Shown piece after piece: positions 44,982 to 54,210 of a stretch of 64,000 nucleotides of DNA. The notes under the pieces were generated by a model, which saw only the letters and a list, made by a program, of their open reading frames with translations, was not told the origin of the DNA and did no database searches. The DNA is taken from positions 62,001 through 126,000 of the forward strand of contig NZ_BMEC01000014.1 of NCBI RefSeq assembly GCF_014636295.1. Direction: 5' to 3'. A program made the position numbers and the translations under genes. Origin of the DNA: Marivirga lumbricoides (GTDB lineage: Bacteria > Bacteroidota > Bacteroidia > Cytophagales > Cyclobacteriaceae). Position 1 is the stretch's first letter. Every line of letters starts with the position of its first letter.

Positions 44982-47804
44982 CTACCTGTTACAAATAGTT
45001 TTGAATTCACAATACTGACAATTTTCCAGTTTATCTGTTTGGTCAAAGGGCTGGTCGCTCACGAAAATCTCTGAAAGCATATGCTGCAAACCAGTTTCAA
45101 ATTCATCCATCAAAGGCAAAGCATTTGTTAATTCATCTTTACCCATCTTCAATGTTTCTGAAAAATTAGCAGTAAACAAGCCTTTTCCGTTATAAAGTCC
45201 AGGCGTAAGTACTTTTCCCCGGGATAATCCTGACTTTTTCAAAAATAAATAAGCATACATCAGGGTTTGCATAGCCGCTCCATTTCTTCTCGGATGATCA
45301 CGATCAAATAAGCTAGGCACGTCAGGAAATTTCACCTCATCGCCTCCGGATTTATAGTCTATTACTCTGATTTTATCACCCAATTGGTCCAATCGATCTA
45401 TTGTTCCATATAAAAATACCGATAATTGTCCATTCAGAGGGAACTCTACTACGTATTTACCATCTTCTTCTACTTCTAATATAGTAATGGGGCCCAGCGT
45501 AGCATCATAATCCAAAATTTGATCTACCATTCGCTTTACAACATCTCTAATAATAATATTGCGGCCCTCAAATTCAAATTTCTCTCCTTCCCTTCCGTAT
45601 AATTTCTGAAACTCCTCTTCAATTAAAGCCATAGATTTCTTTTTGAAGCTTAAAATCTTATCTGCTGTTAATTCCTCTCCTAACACTGGCTTATAGAGGT
45701 CTTCCATGACATGATGAAGAATATTTCCAAAATCAGCCGCATCTAACTCTTCACTAACTTCTTCCTTTTCTTTTAAACCAGCAATGTATCGGAAGTAAAA
45801 CTGAAGCCTGCAATTCAAATAGGTTTTAAGTGCTGATGCCGAAAGTTTTCTTTTACCGGGCTCACAGTATTGCCTTAAAATTGCCTGGATTTTGTCATCC
45901 TTTTCTATAGTAATTGGTAAAGCGCGTACAGCCTGAGGGTTTTGATTGAGTACTTGCAATTGGAATTTATCAGATGAAAGTCCTAATTCATACTGCAGTT
46001 GCAATAAATACCTGCTAGGTTCACCGCCTTTCCCCCCGCTGTTGTCACTATTATACATTAAATGCAGCTTTTTGCTACGTTGCAATAGGCGATAAAACAA
46101 GTAAGCATAAATAGCATCACGTTGTTCCAATGTTGGTAAACCATATGCCTTCCTGATATTATAAGGTATGAAAGATTGAGAGTTAGCTGAACCTGGAAAA
46201 TTATCCTCACTCATACTCAGAAAATAAACGTTCTCAAAATCGAGATTCCGTGACTCCAACACCCCCATAATTTGAAGCCCTTCAAGTGGCTCACCTGAAA
46301 AAGGCACTCTGAGAGATTGCATTATCCTGTTAAAAAGTCGAATAAATGCATTAACATCTAGAACTAATTTAAACTGATCGATGATTTTTTCCAGTTGACT
46401 GATATGTTTAAAAATCTCAGCAATAAACTCCTGTTCTGTTGCATCAAGCTTTTCTTCATGTACAAATTGCAAAATTTGTTTGAGGTAAGTAAAAAAATTA
46501 TCCGAGGCATCTTTAAAAATGAGTTGACTTAATGGATGCTCAGGCGATTCTAAATCCAATTGCGTCACACGAATAATATTCTGCGTTTCTATTTTATTAA
46601 TAGTTAATGGGGCAGCCTCTCCCATTAAATTGCCCACAAACGGATGTTTTAAAACTTTAAGAACATCCCTGTGATTAAAGCTCAGCATTGACTTTTCTGC
46701 TCTGCTATTTTTTTGAAGGTAAAGACAGGCATTCATCAACTGATAAATAGAAGCAAATCTCAAAGGATACCCCATAGTCACATTGATTTTGCTTATTTTT
46801 TCAGGAAGAGCGTATAGTACCGGAAAAAGCAAGCTTTCATCTCCCAATATAATAGCTGTCTTTTCAGGAGATGATAAATCCACTTCATTTAAAAGTTGTC
46901 CTAAAAATTTAGCCTGTGCTATATTTCCTTTTACCTCTGTAACTTTTATCTCAGGGGTTTCATCAATAATTCTTGAAGGAATTTCATGCGGAAAAGTTTT
47001 ACTTAAAACGGTATGCTTTGCATATTCCCTAAAAAAATTACCTGCCTCCTGAGCTATTTCATTGGGTTCTGCATAATAGGTATCCATATCCCAAAATACT
47101 TTGGCTCCTCTTTTAACAGCTTCCGAAATAATAAATTCTTCCGCTTTTGTGAGCGCATTAAAACCAGCAAATATTAATTTACCGGTAATTTCAAGCTTAC
47201 CTGTCCTTAATTGATCTGTAAATTCCCGGTAAAGCATTCCATTATATGCTTTGCCTTCAGCTTCCAACTTTGCTTTAAAATCTTTATAGACAGGAAATAA
47301 AATATCCCAATTTCTTCTGAATTTTTCCTGGGCCTCCTTCGGTTTGGCTTCAAAACTTTTCCAGAACCTCTCAATCAATGTGATTTGTTCAGGCAGAAGG
47401 AAGTCGGTGTTAGCCAGTTGTTTCCATTCCGAAAGATTTGAGAACAGTGGCCTGGCATCAGTTAAGTAATGGTCAACATCATTAAAGTCCTTTACTAATA
47501 AATCACCCCAGAAATAAAACTGCTCAAAATTTTCTTTAAAAGGAGAATGTTTCTGAAACACTTCATGCAAAGAGAATACTAAGCTTAGTTGATCCGGAAC
47601 AACAAAGTCGCTTTGTTGCTTAACAAAATCTTCAATAGCCATTACCTCAGGAGCCCAAATAGGCTTACTTATCATTTTCCTTAGGGCTCTATTGAAAAAT
47701 AAGCCTGCTCTTCTGTTGGGGAAAATTACCTGCCATGAAGCAATTTCTTCTCCCAGTTCTCCATATATTTTTTTTGCAATCTCTTCTAGAAATGTGTCGG
47801 CCAT
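44982..47804 (-). CDS. addB: AddB-like PD-(D/E)XK nuclease/inactive helicase subunit
   Basis: AddB pairs with AddA to resect double-strand breaks. The 940-residue protein begins WQVIFPNRRAGLFFNRAL, has no Walker A motif, and ends with a RecB-type nuclease domain: LDAADFGNILHHVMEDLY, DRLDQLGDKIRVIDYKSGG (the acid-acid-Lys catalytic core) and a Cys-rich tail. Four cysteines, one in TYLNCRLQF and three in NCQYCEFKTIC, would bind the 4Fe-4S cluster found in AddB nuclease domains. It starts at ATG 47804, 68 bases after the addA stop. Confidence 0.88.
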   Translation of the reverse strand: MADTFLEEIAKKIYGELGEEIASWQVIFPNRRAGLFFNRALRKMISKPIWAPEVMAIEDFVKQQSDFVVPDQLSLVFSLHEVFQKHSPFKENFEQFYFWGDLLVKDFNDVDHYLTDARPLFSNLSEWKQLANTDFLLPEQITLIERFWKSFEAKPKEAQEKFRRNWDILFPVYKDFKAKLEAEGKAYNGMLYREFTDQLRTGKLEITGKLIFAGFNALTKAEEFIISEAVKRGAKVFWDMDTYYAEPNEIAQEAGNFFREYAKHTVLSKTFPHEIPSRIIDETPEIKVTEVKGNIAQAKFLGQLLNEVDLSSPEKTAIILGDESLLFPVLYALPEKISKINVTMGYPLRFASIYQLMNACLYLQKNSRAEKSMLSFNHRDVLKVLKHPFVGNLMGEAAPLTINKIETQNIIRVTQLDLESPEHPLSQLIFKDASDNFFTYLKQILQFVHEEKLDATEQEFIAEIFKHISQLEKIIDQFKLVLDVNAFIRLFNRIMQSLRVPFSGEPLEGLQIMGVLESRNLDFENVYFLSMSEDNFPGSANSQSFIPYNIRKAYGLPTLEQRDAIYAYLFYRLLQRSKKLHLMYNSDNSGGKGGEPSRYLLQLQYELGLSSDKFQLQVLNQNPQAVRALPITIEKDDKIQAILRQYCEPGKRKLSASALKTYLNCRLQFYFRYIAGLKEKEEVSEELDAADFGNILHHVMEDLYKPVLGEELTADKILSFKKKSMALIEEEFQKLYGREGEKFEFEGRNIIIRDVVKRMVDQILDYDATLGPITILEVEEDGKYVVEFPLNGQLSVFLYGTIDRLDQLGDKIRVIDYKSGGDEVKFPDVPSLFDRDHPRRNGAAMQTLMYAYLFLKKSGLSRGKVLTPGLYNGKGLFTANFSETLKMGKDELTNALPLMDEFETGLQHMLSEIFVSDQPFDQTDKLENCQYCEFKTICNR

Positions 47805-47872
47805 TATATTTTTTTAATAGGCATACTCAATTTAATAAAACAGCATTAAGCTGTGTACCCTGTATTTTTAAA

Positions 47873-50800
47873 TTAATTTATTTCTATTATTTCCAGAGGG
47901 TTGAGGTATGCAATATGTGCTGTAACTTTGCTGTATCCCATATTTTTCAAACTTTTTTTATAAAAACTCACCTGCCTTTCATCTTTCACATCTTTCATAC
48001 CTGTTTTAAAATCCAGAATACGGGCCTCTTTTTCCTTTAACAGTACTCTATCCAAGCGAATTAAAGATCCATCTGGTAAAAGCACAGGTACCTCTGTTTT
48101 CACCTCCCAGTCATTTGAAAACCACTGTATAAGAGGGCTCTTAGCCTGAAGGTTACCTTCCACAAGTTGAACAACTTTCTGATAATCGTCTGTATTCAAA
48201 CTTCCTTCTGCTTCCAATTTCTTCAGCAACACTGGCAGGTTATCTAACTTTGTTAGTTTGGAAAATACATTATGCACCTGAATACCTATATCTGTTTTCG
48301 ACAGACCCTCATCTTCAGCTTTAAGAATATTGTTTTGCTTTATAGTTAATTTATTTTGCCAGGTATGGCTTTCATAATAATGTAAACCAACGGTAGACAA
48401 AGTACTTACTTTAGTCTCAGTAGCCCGAGCCATTTTTTTAAAATCGTTTAAATCTCCCATCTGAAATGATTGATTTTCATGATCCCACGCACTTTCATGC
48501 TGCTCCGCATAAGTTTTTAAAAGAGTAGAAACATAGCTGGCTCCGGCATTTCCTCTTGTATTTACCAATAGCGCATCGCCTGCTCTGGTAAATGCTACAT
48601 ACAATAGATTTAAATTATCAAGGAAGCTTTTCACTTCTTCCTGCCAATAATCCAAAGCAAAAACTGAGTTTTTGAGTGAAGAAGAATGCCTTAAAGGCAA
48701 AAAAGGGATTTCAGCAAACGGGGTGTTTTGCGTATCTACCCATAATGTAGGAGCCATAGTTGGTATATGTGTAATAGACCAGTCTAATAAAGGAATCATA
48801 CATATTTTAAATTCAAGCCCTTTTGCTTTATGAATAGTCATCATTCTGGCAGCATCTTCTCCCGCTTGTAATTTAATGGCATATGAATGCTGGTTCTGCT
48901 CCCACCACTCCAGGAAATCCGGAATTCCTCCTTTGTTACCAAAATCTAATAATACATCCTGAAATGCGGAAAGGTAAGCTTTCTCCTGCTCAATTTCTTT
49001 CAAAGCAAATAATTGTATCAGCTGCTCACTCATTTCAAGAAGGTTCAGGCTTAGTAACTGTTCCTTATGGAGTAAGAACTTTTCAGGCAGATACTTTTCG
49101 TCACTTTCAACTTTAACTATTTCATGAATAGGTAAATCAGCGTTTGCTACTATTCTTTGATAATAAAGCTTAATTTGGGCAAGTGAAATATTATTTTCAT
49201 CATACAAATACCTAAAGCAGTTAAGTAAAAAATTAACAATGTGTGCATGATTTAAAAGCAATGTTTCATCAGAGATAATATTATACTGATACTTCAATGC
49301 TTTTTCAGGCTTTTCAATAATATAGCGTTCTAAAAAATCCTGAATTTCTATTCCTTCTTTTCTAGACCTAATCAGAATACCCACATCACCTAATTTAAGG
49401 CCTTCATCCTGCAATTTCTCGAGGTCAGCTACAAACCGTTCGAGCGCATATCTTCTCCAGGATACTTTTTCCTCATCTTGTTCTTCATCTTCAAAAAAAT
49501 TGACCTTAACTACTCCTTGATAGTCATAATTGACTTTTTGCTTCTGAACAACATCAGTGTAAGCCATTGAAATGTCTTCCAGGTATTTCTCAACATCCGC
49601 AGTAAAGGCATTCGAGTTCCTATTTAATGCATATTGATAAACTATTTCAGGCAAGTGCTTAAATAAATCATTATTAAAGCTAATAACATGAGGCTTACTC
49701 CTGTAATTTTGAACAAGTGCCTTCTCATGATAAAAATGTGAAGGGATATCTTCCTGCAGGCCTTTCAACAACAATCTCCAATCACCACCACGCCACCTGT
49801 ATATAGATTGTTTGATATCCCCAACTACTAAATTCTCTTTACCCTCTGCTAAGGAATTAGCTATTAAAGGCTTGAAATTCTGCCACTGCATAGTGGATGT
49901 ATCCTGAAACTCATCCATTAGAAAATGATCGTAGAAGCTACCCATTTTTTCATAAACAAATGGACTTTCTGAGGGATCGGTACCAATAATTTCATTTAAA
50001 AATTGAGTAGTATCGGAAAGAAACTGAATACCCTCTTCCTGCTTATAATTTTGCATTCGCTCATTAAAATGCCAGCTAATGCCCAGCAGGTATATATTTC
50101 TTAAAATCTGAATGGCAGAGATATATTCTTTCTGGTTAAGAATGATGTAATCAGCTACCTTCTGAAAGTAATTGAGTAAGCCGTCATTTGCTAATTGAAA
50201 GATAACATCCTTTTGCTTAGAGGTTTTGGTAGCCAAAGATTCGCCTCCAGATTCAATAACTTTCTGAACGGTTTTATTGTAGAGCTTCTCAAAGTCGAAC
50301 TCTTTTCTATCTTTTTGTATTTTAAGAAAAAAATTAGGAGCAGATCGGGAAGCTCCGCCACTGAAATCAGCAAGAGATAATCCTCTGCTTTTAATAAGCT
50401 CAACAGCTTCTTTACCCATCTTATCTAAATCATCCTCAAAACACTGTGTTATGCCATACATCCGTGCTTTAAAGGCTTTCAGCTTTCCGTAATCATTGAT
50501 GGACTTACCCAAAGCTTCCTCTTTTACCTTGAATTCATCTGACATTAGTTCCCTGGTAAAAGAAAGCACTTCCTTACGGATATCCCACCTGCCTTTTTGT
50601 TCAAGTTTTTCAATAGAAAACTCCAGCAACCAATCCCTAAGAGGTTGATTAATGCTCAAATCTTCCATCATCAAATCAACTACAGCATTTCTCACCTCAT
50701 CGGTATTTAAAAGCAATTCACCATCTCCCTGTAAACTTAGTTCTCTTGCAAAAGAGCGCATCACATTCTGGAAAAAACGGTCGATAGTTTGAACCGAAAA

Positions 50801-51109
50801 TCTACTGTAATTATGAAGTATAGCCTGGAGCAGGCGCTTAGAAGATGATATTAATTGTGAAGAATCAAGATTAAGAAGCTCTTGTAATTGTTCTCCCATT
50901 CCTACAGTATTTCCTGTACTGAACTGAAATAGATTTTGTATAATACGCTCTTTCATTTCTTGCGTAGCTTTATTAGTAAAAGTTACAGCAAGAATTTTTT
51001 TATATTGCTCAGGATGCTTTAAAGCTAATTTAAGATACTCCCGGGTGAGAGTAAATGTTTTTCCAGAGCCAGCGGATGATTTATATACAGTGAATAGATT
51101 ATCTACCAT
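47873..51109 (-). CDS. addA: AddA-like UvrD-family helicase-nuclease
   Basis: The 1078-residue protein is a superfamily 1 helicase: Walker A SSAGSGKTFTLTRE near residue 10, LAVTFTNKATQEMKERI, Walker B LMDEFQDTSTMQWQNF, VGDIKQSIYRWRGGD, MTIHKAKGLEF and LNLLYVAFTRAGDALL. The C-terminal nuclease domain has RLDRVLLKEKEARILDFKTG, a PD-(D/E)XK core. Together with AddB it unwinds and degrades DNA ends to load RecA. It starts at ATG 51109. The leader upstream is about 200 bases and holds a small ORF. Confidence 0.9.
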   Translation of the reverse strand: MVDNLFTVYKSSAGSGKTFTLTREYLKLALKHPEQYKKILAVTFTNKATQEMKERIIQNLFQFSTGNTVGMGEQLQELLNLDSSQLISSSKRLLQAILHNYSRFSVQTIDRFFQNVMRSFARELSLQGDGELLLNTDEVRNAVVDLMMEDLSINQPLRDWLLEFSIEKLEQKGRWDIRKEVLSFTRELMSDEFKVKEEALGKSINDYGKLKAFKARMYGITQCFEDDLDKMGKEAVELIKSRGLSLADFSGGASRSAPNFFLKIQKDRKEFDFEKLYNKTVQKVIESGGESLATKTSKQKDVIFQLANDGLLNYFQKVADYIILNQKEYISAIQILRNIYLLGISWHFNERMQNYKQEEGIQFLSDTTQFLNEIIGTDPSESPFVYEKMGSFYDHFLMDEFQDTSTMQWQNFKPLIANSLAEGKENLVVGDIKQSIYRWRGGDWRLLLKGLQEDIPSHFYHEKALVQNYRSKPHVISFNNDLFKHLPEIVYQYALNRNSNAFTADVEKYLEDISMAYTDVVQKQKVNYDYQGVVKVNFFEDEEQDEEKVSWRRYALERFVADLEKLQDEGLKLGDVGILIRSRKEGIEIQDFLERYIIEKPEKALKYQYNIISDETLLLNHAHIVNFLLNCFRYLYDENNISLAQIKLYYQRIVANADLPIHEIVKVESDEKYLPEKFLLHKEQLLSLNLLEMSEQLIQLFALKEIEQEKAYLSAFQDVLLDFGNKGGIPDFLEWWEQNQHSYAIKLQAGEDAARMMTIHKAKGLEFKICMIPLLDWSITHIPTMAPTLWVDTQNTPFAEIPFLPLRHSSSLKNSVFALDYWQEEVKSFLDNLNLLYVAFTRAGDALLVNTRGNAGASYVSTLLKTYAEQHESAWDHENQSFQMGDLNDFKKMARATETKVSTLSTVGLHYYESHTWQNKLTIKQNNILKAEDEGLSKTDIGIQVHNVFSKLTKLDNLPVLLKKLEAEGSLNTDDYQKVVQLVEGNLQAKSPLIQWFSNDWEVKTEVPVLLPDGSLIRLDRVLLKEKEARILDFKTGMKDVKDERQVSFYKKSLKNMGYSKVTAHIAYLNPLEIIEIN

Positions 51110-51155
51110 GTAGGGAAATTACTTATTCCTTAGGTAAATAAAAAGAAGGGGTTAA

Positions 51156-51305
51156 TTAAAATATATGGTATAATATTACTCCAGAGGCAAGCAAACACTG
51201 CAAACCAATAATAGTAAAAGAAATCTTTTCCTCTCTTGTTCTTGCTGAAGTATAAAAGCTAAAAAGTAGAGGTTTCCTGAACTTTAATTTCAATAGATTA
51301 TTCAT
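51156..51305 (-). CDS. Small putative membrane protein (49 residues) in the addA leader
   Basis: A frame from ATG 51305 to TAA 51156 encodes MNNLLKLKFRKPLLFSFYTS, a charged middle (ARTREEK) and a hydrophobic C-terminal helix (FTIIGLQCLLASGVILYHIF). A promoter-like pair lies 17 bases upstream, so the frame is the first in the addA transcript. I recognise no family. It might be a real one-pass membrane peptide, or a leader frame affecting addA expression. Confidence 0.4.
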   Translation of the reverse strand: MNNLLKLKFRKPLLFSFYTSARTREEKISFTIIGLQCLLASGVILYHIF

Positions 51306-51321
51306 ATAAAATTATTTACTT

Positions 51322-51349
51322 CAAATATAATATCATACATCCATACAAA
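51322..51349 (-). promoter_or_regulatory. Promoter of the small ORF and addA-addB
   Basis: On the minus strand TTTG (51349-51346), a 16-base spacer and TATATTTG (51329-51322). The spacer is one base under the usual 17-23. The predicted start lies about ten bases before ATG 51305. Confidence 0.55.
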
Positions 51350-51462
51350 TAACTAAAAACAAACAAATTATTTAAAAAACATCTTAAAATTCAACTAAAA
51401 AATAAATAAATTCAATAATCACAGAATAACACCACTAAATTAGAGTACATACTAAAAAAAAC

Positions 51463-52029
51463 TTACATCTCATCCATACCAGTAACCCCACCAGACACAA
51501 TGAATTTCATAGCGGTAGTTCCATTGATCTCCCAAGGTTTTATCAAGTCATTGGAAACAATTAAAATATTACCTGAAAAATTGTAGGAATGCGGAAGATA
51601 TACAGAACAATGGCCTGGTAATTTTAACTTTTCAAGATCATCCTGCGTAATAAACCCAGGTTTGAGAATTTTACCCAAAGTATCAAATTGAACCATTACA
51701 GGTTTATTGAATTTTCTCTTCTCTCCTACAAAGGCACCTATCAAATCCTTAATAGAATTATATATTAAACTTAGCAAAGGAATTTTATTGATAAACTGAT
51801 CGAAGAGTTCAATAAAAGGCTTCATAAAATAGGTGGAAGCTAAATAACCAATCCCAACAATTCCTGTAATGAGGATTATTACCCCCAAACCGGGAATATT
51901 AAAGGGTAAAAGACCATCCAGCCAGACGAAAACAGCTTGAAACACCATAATCGTAAAAGCAATAGGTGCAACAAATAATATTCCTCGAAAGAAATAAGAT
52001 AGTATCTTATTAAAGGCAGAATTCTTCAT
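51463..52029 (-). CDS. DUF502 family inner membrane protein
   Basis: The 188-residue protein has two membrane helices near the N-terminus (about residues 12-34 and 45-66) and the DUF502 pattern: RGILFVAPIAFTIMV, the PLLSLIYNSIKDLIGAF stretch and the C-terminal GHCSVYLPHSYNFSGNILIV. The function of this widespread family is unknown. It is encoded 90 bases after nqrE, beyond the terminator, on the same strand. Confidence 0.9.
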   Translation of the reverse strand: MKNSAFNKILSYFFRGILFVAPIAFTIMVFQAVFVWLDGLLPFNIPGLGVIILITGIVGIGYLASTYFMKPFIELFDQFINKIPLLSLIYNSIKDLIGAFVGEKRKFNKPVMVQFDTLGKILKPGFITQDDLEKLKLPGHCSVYLPHSYNFSGNILIVSNDLIKPWEINGTTAMKFIVSGGVTGMDEM

Positions 52030-52070
52030 ATCAAATATTCAAAATAAAACTCACAACTATTAAACGAAAA

Positions 52071-52097
52071 AAGCCCTGATGCAATGCATCAAGGCTT
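52071..52097 (-). terminator. Terminator of the nqr operon
   Basis: AAGCC, a mismatch and TGATGC pair across a three-base loop (with complement GCATCA...GGCTT), followed on the minus strand by TTTT. It lies 20 bases after the nqrE stop. Confidence 0.82.
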
Positions 52098-52118
52098 CAA
52101 ATATCAATTAAATTCTAA

Positions 52119-52739
52119 TTAAATTGAAATCCCCATGAAAGACATAAAGGCAATACCCATTAACCCTGTTATAAGCATTGTAATTCCTAAGCCTTTTAAT
52201 CCATCAGGAACATTTGAATATTTTAATCTTTCACGAATGGCGGCCAATGCAATAATAGCTAAAAACCAACCAATTCCTGAGGAAAATCCATAAACACCAG
52301 CTTCTGCCAGGCTATACTCTCTTTGGGCCATAAATAAAGACGAGCCCAAAATAGCACAGTTTACAGCAATAAGTGGTAAAAATATACCTAATGATCCATA
52401 AAGAGCAGGAGAAACCTTCTCAATAACCATTTCTACCAACTGAACCATTGAAGCAATTACTGCAATAAACATGATAAAGCTAAGAAAGCTAAGATCTAAG
52501 TTTTTCAATGTCTCACTTTCAGAGTTAATCCAGGTTAATGCCCCCTGGTTAAGCACTTTCTCTTGTAATAGCCAGTTTACAGGTACAGTAATTGTTAATA
52601 CAAAAACTACGGCCAGGCCAAGTCCAAAGGCTGTGCTTACTTTTTTAGAAACCGCTAAGAAAGAACACATACCTAAGAAATAGGCAAAAACCATGTTCTC
52701 AATAAAAATTGATTTTATTCCGAGATTTATTAATTCCAT
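52119..52739 (-). CDS. nqrE: Na+-translocating NADH:quinone reductase subunit E
   Basis: NqrE is one of the membrane subunits of the complex that couples NADH oxidation by quinone to sodium export. The 206-residue protein has about six helices and the NqrE segments [23 protein letters not shown] and [20 protein letters not shown], whose cysteines (Cys26-type and Cys110-type positions) sit with those of NqrD to bind iron. It is the last nqr gene here: a terminator follows directly, where nqrF would be expected. Confidence 0.96.
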   Translation of the reverse strand: MELINLGIKSIFIENMVFAYFLGMCSFLAVSKKVSTAFGLGLAVVFVLTITVPVNWLLQEKVLNQGALTWINSESETLKNLDLSFLSFIMFIAVIASMVQLVEMVIEKVSPALYGSLGIFLPLIAVNCAILGSSLFMAQREYSLAEAGVYGFSSGIGWFLAIIALAAIRERLKYSNVPDGLKGLGITMLITGLMGIAFMSFMGISI

Positions 52740-52758
52740 TTTGTTATTCTTTTAGCGA

Positions 52759-53445
52759 TTAATGTTCTACGTAGCCAGTTTTAGTACGCTGTACCCAGAT
52801 AATAAGACCAAGTATAAAAAATGCTCCTACAGGAGTCACCATAATACCATTTGCCTGATAATCAAAGCCAACCCATCCTTCAGAAGAGAATCCAATAGCT
52901 TCAAATACTTTGTAACCAAAGATGGCACCTGAACCAAACAATTCTCTGAAGAATGCAACTGCCAAAATAATCCATGCATATCCTAAACCGTTTCCTAATC
53001 CATCAAGAATAGAATCATAAGGTTTATTACCCATGGCATATGCTTCCAAACGCCCCATTACAATACAGTTGGTAATAATCAAACCAACAAATACACTTAA
53101 TTCCTTATACATATCAAATGCAAAAGCTTTAAGCACTTCGTTCACTAATGTTACCAAAGTTGCGATTACAGCCAATTGAACAATAATCCTTACCCTACCA
53201 GGTATCAACTTTCGCATTAAGGAAATTGAAAGGTTAGCGAAAACTACCACAAAGATCACGGCTATTGACATCACCAATGTAGGTTTCATTTGAGTTGTTA
53301 CGGCTAATGCGGAACATATTCCCAGTACCTGAATAGTAATTGGGTTGTCGTCACTTAAAGGATCATTTATTAAGCCTCTTCTTCTTTTAGATAAAAGAGC
53401 TTCCGATTCTTTTTTAACTTCTTTTTCTACAGTTTCTGTACTCAT
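52759..53445 (-). CDS. nqrD: Na+-translocating NADH:quinone reductase subunit D
   Basis: The 228-residue membrane protein is homologous to NqrE with inverted topology. Recognisable segments are DPLSDDNPITIQVLGICSALAVT, with the Cys used for the NqrD/E iron centre, and LIITNCIVMGRLEAYAM. It begins 18 bases after nqrC. The N-terminal 25 residues (rich in Glu/Lys) are an extension beyond the usual NqrD start, common in this phylum. Confidence 0.96.
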   Translation of the reverse strand: MSTETVEKEVKKESEALLSKRRRGLINDPLSDDNPITIQVLGICSALAVTTQMKPTLVMSIAVIFVVVFANLSISLMRKLIPGRVRIIVQLAVIATLVTLVNEVLKAFAFDMYKELSVFVGLIITNCIVMGRLEAYAMGNKPYDSILDGLGNGLGYAWIILAVAFFRELFGSGAIFGYKVFEAIGFSSEGWVGFDYQANGIMVTPVGAFFILGLIIWVQRTKTGYVEH

Positions 53446-53463
53446 AATAATAAAATCTAAATA

Positions 53464-54210
53464 TTAAAGAGTGGCTGTTGGGCCTTGCTTCTCAAAATAA
53501 GGCTGGTAATAGCTGAAGTATTTTTTTAACATCGCATCTACTCCATCCCCTGTAATTGTTGCACCGGACATACCATCAACATGGTGTGCGTCCAATTTGC
53601 TCTCAGGATTATTCTCTCCTTTTAGCATCTCAACAGATACAAGTTCACCCTGTTCATTATAAAGTTCTTTACCTTTATATCTAGCCTGAACTTCAGGTTC
53701 TGTTATTCTAGCTCCTAAACCCGGAGTTTCACCGGCATGAGAGAAAACAGCTCCTTTAATCTGCTTTCCTTCAGTATCCAAAGCTACAAAACCCCAGATG
53801 CTATCCCATAATCCACTTCCGTATACTGGTAAGATATAAGATTCTACAGTCTCTCCACCATTTTCTCCCATGAATTTAAACACAGGATAAAGTCTATCTT
53901 TAGGATCAAGCTTGTATTGCTTTTCAATACTAACATTCTCTGCTATTAAAGGTTCTCCTTCTTCATCTTTTGTGATTACATTTCCCTGATAATCTACAAC
54001 TTCAGATTCAATAACTTCATCGTAAACAGCAAGAATATCTGCATCATCATCCAAAGTCATAACCGCTCCTAAGATTTGCTTCTTAGTATCCAGCTCTACT
54101 GATTTTTTCTGAAAAGGAGCTAAACCTTGTGATGTAGCTGCCAGTAATCCGCCTAATACTACTGTGAGTATAACGGAAAATAAAATTACATATAAATTAG
54201 ACTGTCGCAC
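53464..54210 (-). CDS. nqrC: Na+-translocating NADH:quinone reductase subunit C
   Basis: The 248-residue subunit has one N-terminal membrane helix and a periplasmic domain that carries covalently bound FMN on the last threonine of the SGAT motif (Thr218 in DGMSGATIT). GLGARITEP is another conserved part. The start is GTG 54210, overlapping nqrB by 14 bases; no ATG precedes the helix. Electron transfer runs from NqrB/NqrD-E iron toward NqrB riboflavin via this FMN. Confidence 0.95.
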   Translation of the reverse strand: MRQSNLYVILFSVILTVVLGGLLAATSQGLAPFQKKSVELDTKKQILGAVMTLDDDADILAVYDEVIESEVVDYQGNVITKDEEGEPLIAENVSIEKQYKLDPKDRLYPVFKFMGENGGETVESYILPVYGSGLWDSIWGFVALDTEGKQIKGAVFSHAGETPGLGARITEPEVQARYKGKELYNEQGELVSVEMLKGENNPESKLDAHHVDGMSGATITGDGVDAMLKKYFSYYQPYFEKQGPTATL

